64,000 nt of DNA, from the NCBI GenBank assembly GCA_021234535.1, contig CM037849.1, forward strand, positions 62,001 through 126,000. The letters are read 5' to 3'. The notes under the pieces are model-generated. The model saw nothing but the letters and a program-made list of their open reading frames with translations. It did no database searches and was not told the origin of the DNA. The DNA comes from Stichopus chloronotus. Its lineage: Eukaryota; Echinodermata; Holothuroidea; Aspidochirotida; Stichopodidae. The translations under genes were made by a program, and so were the position numbers. Positions 12,101-24,187 of this stretch are shown here, one piece after another (position 1 is the stretch's first letter; each line of letters begins with the position of its first letter).

Positions 12101-15100
12101 TCAAGGTTTCTTTGGTTACGTTTTTCAAGGAATTCTGAAGAGTACCGATCCAGGTCTCTCAGATGTTGTTCATTGAATGAGTTGGTGACATTGGTGGAGT
12201 TATTTGGTTGAAACGAGATGGGATCCTGGTTCTGACTTAAATCCGTACTGCATAGAGAGCTGCTGTCGGGTGGAGGCAGGACCTGCATCGACGCAAATTC
12301 GAAAGAATGAAACAGGGAAATCAAACTTCCAAGAAAGGGGACAATGTGCCAGCTTAGAGCTAGGCCTGTGCATTTCTAACTTCCAATTTTTTTTGTATTT
12401 TTTATCGTATGCACTGAAAATTACCCATCTCTAGAACTGCCCTGACTTTTGATATTTTCTTCTTTGCTTCATTAAAAGCATTCTCAATAACGACGTAGAT
12501 ATCATATTCGGTAATTGATTTTGTGAAGACTTCTGCCCCTACACTACTTTAGCATATGAGAAAGCATACAGGAAGGCAGGACAAACTGAATTTACTTATA
12601 TTGTTGCTTACCTGAACAACAACTCCTAAGATTGCAATCACTACAGCCATCAGAATCCCTCCACATAGGAGCAACCTCCTGCGACCCACTACATCGACCA
12701 GAAACAAAGCCACTATCGATGCAAGGAGCTGCAAAATTATAGCCATCAATCTCAAATAAACAATATGATAAAAAAAGAAACCTTTCATACCATCAGCCTT
12801 ATGTGAAATGGTTGAAACTGGGGTCACTTTTGTTTGCAACAAAGCGTCGGTATATCCTTGAGATCAAATGGATAGTAAAATTTCCAAAAGAAGTGCCAAA
12901 AAGTATGAGATACAATTCTCCTTGCTTTAAAATTGAAAGTAGTTCTGGCACTTGGTGAATTTGTGACCCACACTGACCCTATGGAGCAAATGAAATATTT
13001 ATTGTCTCCAGCCACTGTATAAAACAGAAGTCTTCACAAATTGTCTCCAATCACTGTCATCATTAACACTTGGAAATGAGATGATGCTATTGGAAATGAG
13101 AAGGTTACCCCCAGCCCATTTAATCAAATAATGGGCAATTGTAGGAGCACAAAATGTTCAGCAAAGCAAGACTTCCATTTGATTTGATTGAATAAACTTG
13201 AGTTTTTGGGGGCATGAACACCTTAAGAAAGAGTTTAAGATAGTTGCCAAAGTACATTGCATGATATGTGGTTTCACTATAAAATTTGTGTTCAAAAGAT
13301 AATTAGAAATACATACGTATCTGACCTCAAATTCAGATTCCCAACAATTTCTTACCATTTCCAATAATCACAAAAATTAATGCTGAACTTGGAAATAGTC
13401 CCACAGTGGCAACACTTTAAGTTTCCAGAGCAAATCTGTTGAGTTTGGTCAACTGATTATTTGAATTTTAACAGAATGCACCACATTGCCTTTAATATAT
13501 TACATCATACATTATTCCATGTCAGATTTGCTTCTCATGTCACTCCTGAAATTCCACTGGTAATCTCATTCTAAATATCTGTTGTTTCATCACAGTAATT
13601 TCTGCTATAATTCATAACAATCTGTTTCTCTCTGTATCTTGTAATCACATGATCAGACAGTCATAAGCTCTTTAAGGCACTGTATCTGTACAAGAACCTT
13701 TGAAACCAGACAATGTTGATTGGCCTGGCAGAGCACCCTTGCCTACAGCTTTGTGTTGAAGTCATCCTACTTGAGAATAAATCATACCATATTCTTGCCA
13801 TGGCTATCATTGTTGTATAAGTACTCCTTCCTCAATATGGCAGACTTAACTTTATCCACATACGAATGTCTTGACCAGCTCACAGTATGGGTATACCGCC
13901 AGATCATGTAATGTGTCAGCGATCTTCATTGTTTCATAAATTTGCCAATCTTGTACCATTTCAATGTACCAAACTGGCACCTTTCTACAAACCAACTGCC
14001 TCCAATTTACAGCAGCAACTGTTAAATTTCTCCTACCATAAGACAGGCTTCCTGGCGTAATCTGGTGAGTCACAAACTGACGCATACAGTCATACATCAA
14101 CAAATTCATCTTCATTTATCCTCTGTAGTTTCTTTCCTTTCTCTCATTAAGTAAGGTTGAAACTCAACCAGCCAAGATAACAAGGTAACGATGTACGAGA
14201 ATATGACTTGCAAACTATGGGCACAACAGCAAAATACCCTTTAAGGAAAACTTCATGACAAATAAAATGTGTCTATCATGATCACATATGCAAGGCATAC
14301 AACTGGGTTTTAGTGACATTTATATCATTCACTTTGCCCTACATCACACAGGGCAACTTGGGACAGTTTGAAAAACCAACCTTTGTTATTCCCAGTCCTA
14401 CTGTTGCCAAAGTGGCAGAGAACTTGCTGGAGAAGCCGAGCAGTTGAAAGATTGTTGGTGCGTAGTAGATGACTGTTGTCTGCCCTGTTAACTATGATTA
14501 AAAGAACAAAAACAAAATTGTGGTCTCCTTGGCGACAGATGAATGATGGAAACAGAAGGATATATTTCAGTGGGGATTATTGTTTGAAATCAGATAAAAG
14601 GATGACACAAGAAACATCTTTCATGATAGTAAGAATTCTTCCTTCAATGAGAGTTAATAATAATTTTAAATTCGGACAGTTACTTTACAATGCTAACCAA
14701 ACACAAAAGTAGAAGAAACTACTTTGTGACTTAAAATTACAACTTCACATTGGGTGACTTTCAATCAACAACTTTAAATTAAATTTAGCTTTTATTTTCA
14801 TGAGGTCAATTCAAATGGAAAGAGGAGATTGCTAATGGAAGAAAAACCAGTTACTGAGACCCAACCAGGGATCAATGAAAAATCTCTCGATTCAGAATCG
14901 TCACTGCTTCAAAAGCCACTGCTGTTATCTTCTTGGCCACTGAACTGATTTTTAATGGCCTGTATAAATACTACATTTACATGCAGGTTACTTCTTTACA
15001 GATACTTTACATAAATGTCAATAATTTGCATCTTAAGCCATTACTTGAGAACATAAAGATAATATCAGAAGAGTTTTGCAGGATACCTTTGCCTCAAGGT

Positions 15101-18100
15101 CAGTACTGTCAATTTTCTTCTGGAAAATCATGCCACAAGTTTGCAATAAAAGGAAACTCACATTTTCAAATACGACAAGACCGATGGCAATTAACAGGCG
15201 CCCTCTGAGGTTCCTCTCTGTCCCGCACAATTGAAGAAAGGCCCTGGCGTGGTTCTGTAAAACAATTCAAAACATTCACAGAGTTAGCACATAAAAATAC
15301 TGATGTCTGTTAATTTCTGGGTTTGCATTCAATTCTTATCCAGCTTCCACCAAGTGACCATACCATTATTAGCTGTGGACTTGGAGCAACAGAGGATGGC
15401 CAGCCTAAGATAACTCTATGTATGCTTTAATTAGTAGCCTGCACGTACAATTGTTCTGCATAGTACAGAACCTTTTCCCATCAAAAAAAAGTAGTGTTGT
15501 AGGTATATGTTTAATGTTGTATGCTTGCAGACAGTAAATTGGAGAGAGGGTCACATCCTGAAGCAGTTACACTACTGCTTGTACAGCTTATACTCAAATA
15601 ACTTTCATATTTTTGTCAAATAAATTTCATATTTTTGTAACCTCTCTTTGGATGACTGCAGCCGATGTTTGAATAATTTTACATGAATTATACACACACA
15701 CCTCAAAGGTACTCTAAAGCCATCAAAATAAGGGAAAATTGTCACAAAACTCGCCACTTGAGAGTAAATTTCATCTACCCAATTTATTGACTGTCTCTTA
15801 AAGATACCTTCATCCTTACCGTTTCTTCCTCCAGAGCTTCCTTGAGATCTGCCCACTCATCGCCGACCTCCGACGTTCTTCTGATAAGCTGCAATGTCTG
15901 GTATGCCTCTGTGTCTTTCCCTGACATCAGTAAATACCGAGGACTTGGGGGAAGGGTGAACATCCCCACGGCCTGAATGACTGCAGGCACCGATGATAAC
16001 AGGAACATGTACCTCCTGCAGGTGTGAGTGAAAATACCAGGTTGCATATATTTCATTGCCATGGTAACTGCAGTGCCACCAGGATATGCCACTAGTTTCA
16101 AATACGGTCACCTTTCACATTCGATCTATTGCTACCCTGTGACAAGTCACTGAGACAATCAACAAGAAACGTCCAGCAAAGATTTGGAGGGGAATAAAAC
16201 GTGGAAGAAACATTTTCTTTATGCCATTAACCGAAAAGGAGGTAACAGTGATGGCTTGGAATAAAGAGCACATTGAAAAGCCTGCTGGTCATGATCAGGA
16301 GCTCTTTCAAACAGAGACAGTGAAGAGTAATAGGAAGGAGTTGGGAGAGGAAATTCTCTCTGTATTGTACGAATAACATCACTTAAATTATCCAAAGGGC
16401 AACAGGCAAATGCTAGTACAAATAAGTAAAAAAAAAACATTCATGCCTGATGAAAAAAGATCACACCGTCACGAAAAAAGAAAAGAGAATAGAAAGAAAA
16501 AGCACAGAACAGAACAGAAAATAACTGAGCGAGTAAATCTGCCGAACACCTGCACATGGGCAGATCAGTCACATAATTCAGGCGAAAATAGCCTTACTAT
16601 TAAAAGTACACAAAGCATTCTTGGTGAAACTTACAAGCAGAACCTTTTGCTATTGCAATAGATCATTTTTTTAATTTTGTTTTGTCTTTTTTCTGTTCTG
16701 TTTGTGAATCCTCCTTTGTTCATTGATACATACTCACCATCCTTCATCCACTTCAATGAAGAAGAAGTTCACTAAATATGAAAGTAGAATTCCTGAACAG
16801 ATCCCAGTCTCATTTAATAGAACGAGCCTTCCCCGCTTCTCCTGTTTCAAAAGTGAAGCATACAATGAAAGCAGAGTTAAACCTTGTAGAGTGATTGATT
16901 CCATTGGGGTATCACTACAGCATAACATGTGTGTGGAAGGGAGTTCAAAGCGCTGCAGACAGGAAGGAGTTAAAACAGGATCAGATAGCAGCAGAAAACA
17001 GTAAATTAAATCACTTAAAAACAAGAGGGAAGTACTTTGTACTAAGTGTGGGCCTCTGAGCATCCCTTGTAACATCACAAGTTCTCAACAACTTCTACAT
17101 TATGTAACAATGAAGAGATGTTATGACATTATGATGTACTGATGATGTAATAATGATTACATTATGTAATAACGACGAGATGTGATGAAACAGAGGACAT
17201 TCAGACAGAGGGTTCTTGGTCACCAGACATGATGTTTCAGGATGGAACTTACAGCGGGCGATATTTCTGCAACATACACACACTCGCCAATGCCTGATAT
17301 CGCCACGGCGATGCCAACCACCAGACGACCGGCGACCTGATGAAGTAAATGAATACAAACAAAGAAAGACTATGGGTGATTGAAATACATCAACTGAAGT
17401 ATAGACAAGAAAAAGAAGTGGGACCATCCACTGGTACCATTCAAGAAACTGAATATGCTTCACAGTATTCTAAACGTCTCTGGAAATACGACACTTCTGT
17501 TTGTTGCCTTGCTTTTAGTCTTTCATCAGCAACATTGCCACAAGTTACACAAACATTAAAACACAATTTCGGTGACATCTTTGTACTGTGTACATGATCA
17601 AATCTTCAACTGTAGCCAAATAGTCAAGATTGACAAACGGCGTGAAAGACCATTGACGCATCACTGAGAGACAAAGGATATGGCTAAGCTTTACACTTAC
17701 AATGGGTTTTATTTATCACTTTACATGTACGAGTGATCACTGAGTACTGTAAGTAAAATGGAGCCAATCAATTAGACTTGGTGATTACTTCCTGTAGATT
17801 TATTTTTACAACCCTAAAGACTTCCTGCAAAGAGTTCTTTCCATTGTTTTTCTTTTCTTGCTACTAAACAAGGGACAAAGCAGAACAGTCAGCTGGAAAT
17901 CTGCCAACAACTCTAACAATGGAAGTGCTAATTACATTGAGCACATGCATTCATTGGCAGACATTGTCTTTTAATCAGTAAGTAATTACATCATAAAGTG
18001 GTTTCAAGAACTATTCAAGAATACCTTGCTGGAAGGAATAAAACAAAGAAAACAATAGAAATTAATTTGCTTTAAAATAGTCTAAAACAAGACTGCCATC

Positions 18101-21100
18101 TTTGGTCAGAACTTGAACAATATTTGGGTACTTTTGCTTGCTTTGGTTGCAGCAACTCTTTGGTTGCAGCAACTCCCCCCCCCCCCCTCAGCAACCTGAT
18201 CACAAAAGAAAGAATATTATGAATAGGCAAAAAAGAAAATTAAATTACCAAAGACCTATAACCGACAGCGAGAGCCATCACTAAGGCACCGATGATGAAT
18301 ACACCAGCATTATAAATCAATGTTCTTCTCCTTCCAAACCAATCCAGAAGGAATCCTTCATAGAAAACAAGAAGAAACAGCAAAAAAACAGCATCACATT
18401 AACAACAGTCAAGATAAAATATTAACAGGGGAACCATCACCTACCATTAGTCCAAGGCCTTGTACTGTTCAGTAGAGCAGTGTCGGGAGGATGAAAGTCT
18501 CGAGGTAGCGTAATTTTGTCAACATGCACGCATGCATTTCTACAAATTTTCCTCTGCTGAGCACAACCAATGACAGGGGATTATCCTAAAGGTTGAATCA
18601 CATATGCGAGATTCAACACAAGATTCAACCGTTTACATCGACGGTTGCTAAACATAAAATTGAATGCCCACTTCAAGACAAATATTATGGAATGAAAACA
18701 TGATGCTATTCTATTCCAGACAGCTTTTAAGATCAATTCAATTTGGACTTGTTTAGTTGAAAGTTGAATTGCATGTTGAACCTTGCATATTTGACCAGTC
18801 CTTAAGTGTCTCATCCAACTCACTAAGTCACTCAAAGTTCCTGGAGAAGTATATATGCTTATACTTTGGCATTTTGAATTAATACCGATTTAAGGTGAAA
18901 ATAAGAATGACAGTTGCTTCTTAAATCGTTCAACCAATAATCAACTGCAGATGTAGAAGAGAAAAACCTGAAAACGAAAACTGTCTTGGTCTTGGGCTGA
19001 AATATGTTACAGAGGTGTGAGTCTGATATCCAAACATACCAAATGCATTCACAAATGTAGAAAAATAACACACTGTACTTTTTCCAAACACAAAATGACT
19101 TGTAAGAATGAGTTTTTTGTACACATTTCATCAAAACATGACAAAAAAGTTCACCTTGCAGAGTTGATGAGTATCATCTGTCTTGTCCCCGATAATCTTG
19201 GCCTAAGGATGCCTTAAGTGACAGAAAAAAGCAGTTTTTCTTTTAAACGTATCCTTACCAGTACAAAAGTTAAAGACAAATTTGGATTTTGAACTGTTTT
19301 GTCTCTTTGACTTAGGAAACACTTTGTCAAATCTTTGGTTGTTCAGTTTCTTTCTACTTGCATTCTTTAAGCTATGTGTATTTTATTAAGTCATTTGGAG
19401 AACAATTCCAGAGACGTTTATGTAACTGCTGCTTCATGTATCCAGCAAAGATCCTTTTGATGATAAACACCGCTGAGAAATTGTAACTGATCTCTTACCT
19501 CCAACAAAGGAGCCAAGGAGAGCTCCAATCAACATGGCACTCACAATGACCTCTTGCTGAAAGCATGACAAACTCATCTCGCTACGTAGTTGAAGCAGGG
19601 CACCGGACACGATACCTGAGGAACAGAAATTAACAGAGAATGGAATTAATACCAGGAGAAGGAAATTAGAAACACTGAAGGATGGAGATTACAATCACTG
19701 GATGATACAGCATCTTGATGTCAACGCTGATCTGCAGCAGGAACCTGATGCAGACATGATGATAACCCGGAGAATAAAACTAGACAACATGGAGACATCA
19801 GTAACAAGGGAATATGGTCACAGAGGGAGTCTGTAGTGGAGACAGGGCATGCAGTGTATGATTCAAGTAAACTGACATGTGGAGCGTCATTAATGTGGCA
19901 AACTGCTAACAGTATATATGAAATGAAATACTGACCTAAAGGAAATCTAGCAAATGACATGACAAATAAATCTCCCAACGACCACTGTACTTTTGACAAA
20001 ACACTTTTTCAAGGCTTCCATCGATCAGACTTTGCAAAGAAACTATTCTGTCATGTCATGTGAAGATGAACATTTGCTTTTGCTATTTTTAAAACTACCA
20101 GTCCAATCATGTCAACACAACCTCAAGAAATGATGACGGGCTCATTGTAGTTACTATTAGTTTTGGAGGTTTAGAGATGTGATTGGCTTTAACCTCCCTC
20201 CATTGATCTCTTTCACTCTCCCTCCCCTAAAGAAACTCAGCAACAAAATCAGCAGTCTGCATTTTGCGATCTATCTCAACAGAAATGCAATAGTCACTGC
20301 AACAATTGAACAAATTTCTGTAGAACTGAAGTCGTGCTTGGTATGAAGGCATACCCATGTCATAACCAAAAGTTATCCCTCCTATAGCAGCCATTGATGA
20401 TGCCAAATAAAGGTAGTAATTGCCATTGCCTCTTCTTCCACTTCTCTTAGCATCTCCATCATCATCATCATCATCATCGCTGGGTGGTACTTCAAAGGGA
20501 TTTATGGAAGAGTACTTTTGAACCAATGGTGTTGCTCCTTGGTTCAGCGCTTCATCATCATCTGAAGAGCTCTCATCGGACAGCAATTTGACTGACGGAG
20601 AAGAGAAGGAAGAAAATGGGAAAAAGAAAGAAATGGTCAACTATTGGCTGAATGGTTGTAGTTCAGCATCAGCTGTAAGCTCAAGAAAATGACAGTACCC
20701 ACTCTTGGAGAGACTCTGAATACACTGTAACTGTAGCAGTTTAAAATGTGACAACTGAAGAGCTGAAAAGAAACCTCGACTCTTGCCATATTTGATGGCC
20801 TATTCAAGAAAAGAACAAAGTCGATGTTCTTGCAAAAGCGACTCACAAACAAATGTGTGATTCTATACTGAACTATCATCTTGTCCAAAGATGAAGAAAA
20901 AACTCAGTCAATAAAATGTATTCTAACTTGCAGCAGATGAGACACAAAGAGCAAAAGATCAGGAATTATCGTATCAACACTTAATACTGACTTAAAAAGG
21001 GCTCATGGAGTTGATCTTGACAACTTAATGAGGATTTTGAAGAGTAAAAACATATGACAATGTTGATAATCTGCAAAATTAGTAAAGTTTCACATCCAAT

Positions 21101-21720
21101 AGTTATGAAAACTATCAACATTTTAAGTGATTTTACCATGACCTGTACTGGCCTTGTGCACATCAATTAGTGCTAATGCGAAAAGTTTCTGGCCACAAAT
21201 TTTCAAAACCTGAATTGAACAGTGACTGCCTCATTAACATTTCTTTGTGTGTGACACATGTAGATTCTCTTACTTTGAACATTTGTCATTAGCATGTGAG
21301 AAAATGTGACAGGTTTAGAGAGAATTAGTTTAATTTCACAAAACCACTGAAAGCACCATATTTTTATCACATGGAACTGTTACGTATTCCTGCGTCGCCA
21401 TGGACCAAGCTAAGTCCATGTCCTATCCTTTAGCACCTTGACATGAAAATTTGAGCTATAAAGACATAAACCATATTTTAGCAATAATAAAGTACAATCT
21501 TGCACAGATTTCCTGTCTAGCGATCACATGCAAGGTCTTATGAAAATCCTCAAGGCAACTACTAATTACCTTGAAAACAAGTACAGGAATACTGTACAGC
21601 AGGTACAATCAAAATAGGGCAGGTTTACCTCGATCATTGTTCTTTCATGTGATAAAAAACAAAAACAAAAAAGGAAAAGGAAACTTGTAACTCACTGGTG
21701 TCCATTGGAATTTTATCCAT
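9000..21720 (-). CDS. SLC2A12: Facilitated sugar transporter, GLUT12-like (SLC2A class III), 15 coding exons
   Basis: Exons, in transcription order: 21720-21696, 20591-20355, 19616-19499, 18355-18249, 17336-17253, 16841-16738, 16015-15820, 15254-15162, 14491-14381, 12728-12612, 12282-12049, 11798-11630, 11217-11095, 10541-10409 and 9144-9000. All junctions are GT-AG and the phases match. The product is about 664 residues, close to GLUT12. It is a 12-helix major facilitator of the plasma membrane or endomembranes that moves hexose. Family marks: DWFGRRR (131-137), EISPAEKRGR (186-195), PPSPR (247-251), LTGQTTVIYYAP (322-333), DVVGRRR (370-376), GPVVW (530-534) and PETKGRSLE (600-608). A large exofacial loop 9 with sequons, and PPSPR, favour GLUT12/GLUT10 over HMIT. 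The N-tail has a dileucine (11-12) and a seven-Asp run. One extra base at 19560-19563 breaks the frame, and an alternative last exon exists. Confidence 0.9.
9627..9711 (-). CDS. SLC2A12: Candidate alternative last exon of the GLUT12-like gene (Cys-rich tail)
   Basis: A strong acceptor (11 T, then CTCACGTCAACAG) opens 85 nt in the phase required by exon 14. After the split Arg codon it encodes 27 residues beginning RCCRCIHCGG, then TAA. It is nearer to exon 14 than the 9000-9144 exon and equally compatible, so the two may be alternative ends, or one may be spurious. Confidence 0.45.
10409..10541 (-). CDS. SLC2A12: GLUT12-like exon 14: TM12 and PETKGRSLE
   Basis: A 133-nt exon with acceptor AACATCAACAG. 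It encodes TM12 and then CFIPETKGRSLESI, the C-terminal SLC2A signature. It ends in phase 2 at AG|GTAAAT, so a further exon must supply the tail and stop. Confidence 0.9.
11095..11217 (-). CDS. SLC2A12: GLUT12-like exon 13: GPxxW and TM11
   Basis: A 123-nt exon with acceptor TTCAAACAG. It completes GPVVW, whose Trp is equivalent to the conserved tryptophan of the TM10 region in GLUTs. SEFFPVDVRGR, the conserved loop between TM10 and TM11, follows, then NSMNWMTNIVINLTFL. The donor is CTCA|GTGAGT. Confidence 0.9.
11630..11798 (-). CDS. SLC2A12: GLUT12-like exon 12: end of loop 9 and TM10
   Basis: A 169-nt exon. The acceptor TTTTGAAG follows a clear pyrimidine tract and gives phase 0; the later TTCAG would break the phase. 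It encodes a Ser/Thr/Pro-rich stretch with sequon N494, then TM10 ending SLGYGP. The donor is CCCAG|GTGAGT. Confidence 0.83.
12049..12282 (-). CDS. SLC2A12: GLUT12-like exon 11: large exofacial loop 9
   Basis: A 234-nt exon (78 codons), phase 0 to 0, wholly hydrophilic. It holds N-glycosylation sequons at N424, N425 and N428. It ends in a basic run, RMKRDRRGRE (466-475), that fits the furin rule R-x-K/R-R twice. A long glycosylated loop between TM9 and TM10 is the hallmark of GLUT10 and GLUT12. Confidence 0.85.
12612..12728 (-). CDS. SLC2A12: GLUT12-like exon 10: TM8, DVVGRRR and TM9
   Basis: A 117-nt exon (39 codons), phase 0 to 0, acceptor TTTTGCAG and donor CAG|GTAAGC. It encodes LFLVDVVGRRR, the C-half counterpart of the first GRR loop, followed by TM9 (GGILMAVVIAILGVVVQ). 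Confidence 0.9.
14381..14491 (-). CDS. SLC2A12: GLUT12-like exon 9: TM7 LTGQ motif
   Basis: A 111-nt exon (37 codons) starting LTGQTTVIYYAPTIF, the substrate-site helix, which resembles the ITGQPN motif of GLUT12. The first AG (CATAG) keeps the frame; the nearby AACAG six bases on does not. The donor is AAG|GTTGGT. Confidence 0.88.
15162..15254 (-). CDS. SLC2A12: GLUT12-like exon 8: end of central loop and start of TM7
   Basis: A 93-nt exon (31 codons), phase 0 to 0, between TTTTACAG and AAT|GTGAGT. It ends in LLIAIGLVVFEN. The last residues occupy the place of the QQ pair found in class I GLUTs, a substitution that fits class III. Confidence 0.87.
15820..16015 (-). CDS. SLC2A12: GLUT12-like exon 7: TM6 and start of the central loop
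   Basis: A 196-nt exon: WRYMF, TM6, then LPPSPRYLLMSGK, the PxSPR motif after TM6, and part of the central cytosolic loop. The donor ACG|GTAAGG is stronger than an in-phase alternative AAG|GTATCT 15 bases downstream, which would add five residues (VRMK plus one junction codon choice). Confidence 0.87.
16738..16841 (-). CDS. SLC2A12: GLUT12-like exon 6: RGR signature and TM5
   Basis: A 104-nt exon with acceptor TTTGAAACAG and donor ATG|GTGAGT. It opens with EKRGRLVLLNE, completing the transporter signature, then TM5 (GILLSYLVNFFF). It ends with a Trp codon split across the intron. Confidence 0.9.
17253..17336 (-). CDS. SLC2A12: GLUT12-like exon 5: TM4
   Basis: An 84-nt exon (28 codons), phase 0 to 0, bounded by TCATCAG and GCT|GTAAGT. 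It carries the GRLVVG motif and ends in the conserved YVAEISPA, the start of the sugar-transporter E-x-x-P-x-x-x-R-G-R signature completed by the next exon. Confidence 0.9.
18142..18187. repeat. Perfect 17-bp tandem pair and C13 run inside a transporter intron
   Basis: TTTGGTTGCAGCAACTC occurs twice head to tail (18142-18158, 18159-18175) and runs into 13 C residues (18175-18187). It is an intronic simple repeat, prone to slippage and assembly error. Confidence 0.9.
18249..18355 (-). CDS. SLC2A12: GLUT12-like exon 4: DWFGRRR loop and TM3
   Basis: A 107-nt exon starting GGFLLDWFGRRR, the conserved TM2-TM3 cytosolic loop of the major facilitator superfamily, then TM3 ending in RSL. The acceptor is GAAG and the donor is TTG|GTAATT, phase 0 out. 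Confidence 0.88.
19499..19616 (-). CDS. SLC2A12: GLUT12-like exon 3: TM1-TM2, with apparent +1 frameshift
   Basis: It encodes the GIVSGALLQ motif, the first exofacial loop and TM2 (VIVSAMLIGALLGSFVGG). The exon is 118 nt where matching phases on both sides require 117. The reading frame moves by one base at a run of four T on the coding strand (plus strand A run 19560-19563). Both flanking frames are clearly conserved protein, so the extra base is either an assembly error or a disabling allele. Confidence 0.85.
20355..20591 (-). CDS. SLC2A12: GLUT12-like exon 2: acidic cytosolic tail and TM1
   Basis: The acceptor follows a long pyrimidine tract (20592-20632) ending CCGTCAG; the donor is ATGG|GTATGC. 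It encodes residues 9-87: a dileucine followed by an acidic cluster, a run of seven Asp from a (CAT)n tract at 20458-20478, a basic linker, then TM1 ending GGITFGYDMG, the SLC2A signature. The dileucine next to acidic residues resembles the endosomal sorting signals of GLUT12. Confidence 0.9.
21696..21720 (-). CDS. SLC2A12: GLUT12-like exon 1: initiator and first 8 codons
   Basis: ATG at 21720-21718 lies in a good initiation context (A at -3, G at +4). It is followed by eight codons, MDKIPMDT, and then a strong donor A|GTGAGT. It ends in phase 1, which joins exactly to exon 2. It is the only nearby upstream ATG found with a compatible phase and donor. A 5' UTR exon further right is possible but not identified. 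Confidence 0.7.
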
Positions 21721-24187
21721 GTTGCCCTTTAAAACCGGTACTGTACCTGATGCCAGAAACAAGTGTCTTAATTCTCACAGCTGCAGCGACACTGCATCAT
21801 TAAAGACAGTACAGCAGCTTACATCTTCACATGACTGGGACTGAAAGAAAAATAAAAGCCTGTATGACAGTAGGGAAACCTTACAAATCTAACCCAAGAT
21901 CATCTTAGAGTGATTTGTTGCCACCCATTGTAATAACAATAGCAACTACACAGCCAAGAGTCATGCTCCAATGTGCACAATGCTCCTGGCCTCGCAGAGC
22001 CCATCTACTCAAGCATGTGGGATGTGCAGGCTGCATAATCAGAATCAATGTGAAGTTTTGCAGACCTACTGTAAGGTGATCTTAGGTTAGAGTTTTGATG
22101 CTTCCCTGACACACAAAATAGCTAGATTTTAGAAGACACTGATTTCTGGGTCAGCTGTACATACAACAAAAGAGGGGAAAATACTATAAGCTGGCAAAGT
22201 TGCTCTCATGAAGAAAAATCCACTGTTGTTAATGAGAGTTTGATATGCTTCAACATGTTTCTAAACTTGAGAAACAAATATATATGTACATGAAGCAAAG
22301 ATTAAAGTAGAAATTGGCTTGATAACAGAATGCCTGACCCAGATATCACTTTATGCACTGAAAATACTTGCAAGAAGACTACACAGAAAATATCAAGCAT
22401 ACACATTTTCTCAACATGTCCTCCCTACATTAACTTAAAAAAAAAACATATACACAAAATCATATAACTGTAATTGTTAACAGTGACAGGTACAATATAT
22501 CATTCACAAACACAATCCACAGCCCCCCCCCCCCCCCGCAGAAGAAATGGACATTTCCAAATAATATACACAATAAGAACTATAATATGGTATGAGTATT
22601 TCCAGTTTTTCTGAACCTAGCAAATTTGAAAAGTTGTTACAATAAAACGTTTATCACATCTGATAGACTTATAGCACAACTTGTTGAACAGAGAGAATTG
22701 CGACATTGGTATCTACTATAGGATTCAAATAATCTGTAGGAAATTGGCAATATCACATAATTAACTAAAAACTGTCTAAACAACTCTGCCAGGTATGTCC
22801 AGACATTTCAACACTTGAGACAACACAGCCACTGACACATCTCGGCTCCAACTGAAACAACTGCAGACAGAAGTAACGTTAATAAAGGAGAATACTGTAT
22901 CTATGAGTGTAACCAGAGTCATACCATTCAAAAGTTTGCTATGGACTTTGACAATGAGTTCAGTATTGCCTGTCATTAGATGTCACATTTGGGCTACATA
23001 CCTAAGTTTACTGCATGTTTTTTTTCTTTAAATATCATGTTGTCTGTAAAGTTTGTAAGACTTGGCAAATAAAAGGGTCAACATACATTCCTAGCACAGA
23101 TTTCCCAAACCAATATTGCCAAATGACACATTTGCAATGATAAAAGTTGCTGAAAATGACCACAGTGGTTGTCAAAAAGACCAGCAAGGTTGGTCTAAAT
23201 GTCCAAAATGGCTTCCCACAAGGTTGGTTGAAAAGACAATTGGGAGAATCAATCTGATTACATAGAGTTACACTCACAGTATACGTGATGAAGAACAGGT
23301 TCAAAAGAGACGATGTAATTTGCAGGATGGTTCCCTTCCATATCTCTAAAATCATTTACAAAAATCAATACATACTTAGAAAGACTTATCAACTTCTTCT
23401 GACGCATTTAGTAAGGTGACCATGTTTTATCCTTGGTTAACAGCATGGTAATATCAGAATAAAATCACCCGTGGATGAACACAATACAACTGTAGATCGA
23501 CAATGTTTGTTGCCTGCTACCTTACGTCATGATAACAAAGGTTACCATGATGTGCCAATCGTGCAGAAAACATTGCTGCCATGTTGTCAACTTTATTGTG
23601 TTACCTTTTCTCTGGGTTTAACTTCAATACAAAAATGTGACTACAGTATTTACAAACCAAAATTTGCTTTCATTTTCATCTTTTTCATCCACTGTGTGTA
23701 CATGTACTGTATGACCAAGGTTACCCAACACTTGACCTGTGCATTAATGAAGGATAACATAAATTTGCACTCTCAAAGGTTAACGTTAATGTTATTGCTG
23801 TCCAGACTGCATTACCCAGTTAGTTTCTGTCTCAGGGAGTTTCTACCCCTAAACATGCTGTTGTCCACCTCTGATTTTGGGGGCAGAAAGCACTGTTTTT
23901 AGTGGCAGAAAATAATGACATGAAATAAAGATATATATATGTTGAAATTTGTGAGTTCATGAACATGACTTAGGCATATGTTCAATATGGCCCAAATGTG
24001 GTAACATAAATCGAGAGTCAAATTTAGTCTGCAGTATGTGCATGCTTTGTGTTGCCTCACCTGTGGTTGAACAAAAAGTGGTGGAAACTTGTATGTATGT
24101 AATCTACACTCTAAAGACAGTGTTTAGAAATTACATGCTTTTCAAGAACTCTCTGCCTTCACTTTGTAAACATGTTAAGAAATTAAC

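Noticed and set aside
15805..15820. Alternative donor AAG|GTATCT for transporter exon 7
   Set aside because: It keeps phase but has a poor +4 to +6 match; ACG|GTAAGG is stronger. Kept as a minor possibility.
9000..21720. Proton myo-inositol cotransporter (SLC2A13/HMIT) as identity of the transporter
   Set aside because: The first motifs fit any SLC2A protein, but PPSPR, LTGQ in TM7, the LSC-x-QQE segment after TM1, and the loop-9 position with sequons match GLUT12/GLUT10 better.
23471..23902. 143-residue plus-strand ORF
   Set aside because: No recognisable domain, biased toward Cys, Leu and Phe as expected of AT-rich non-coding DNA, and no splice context.
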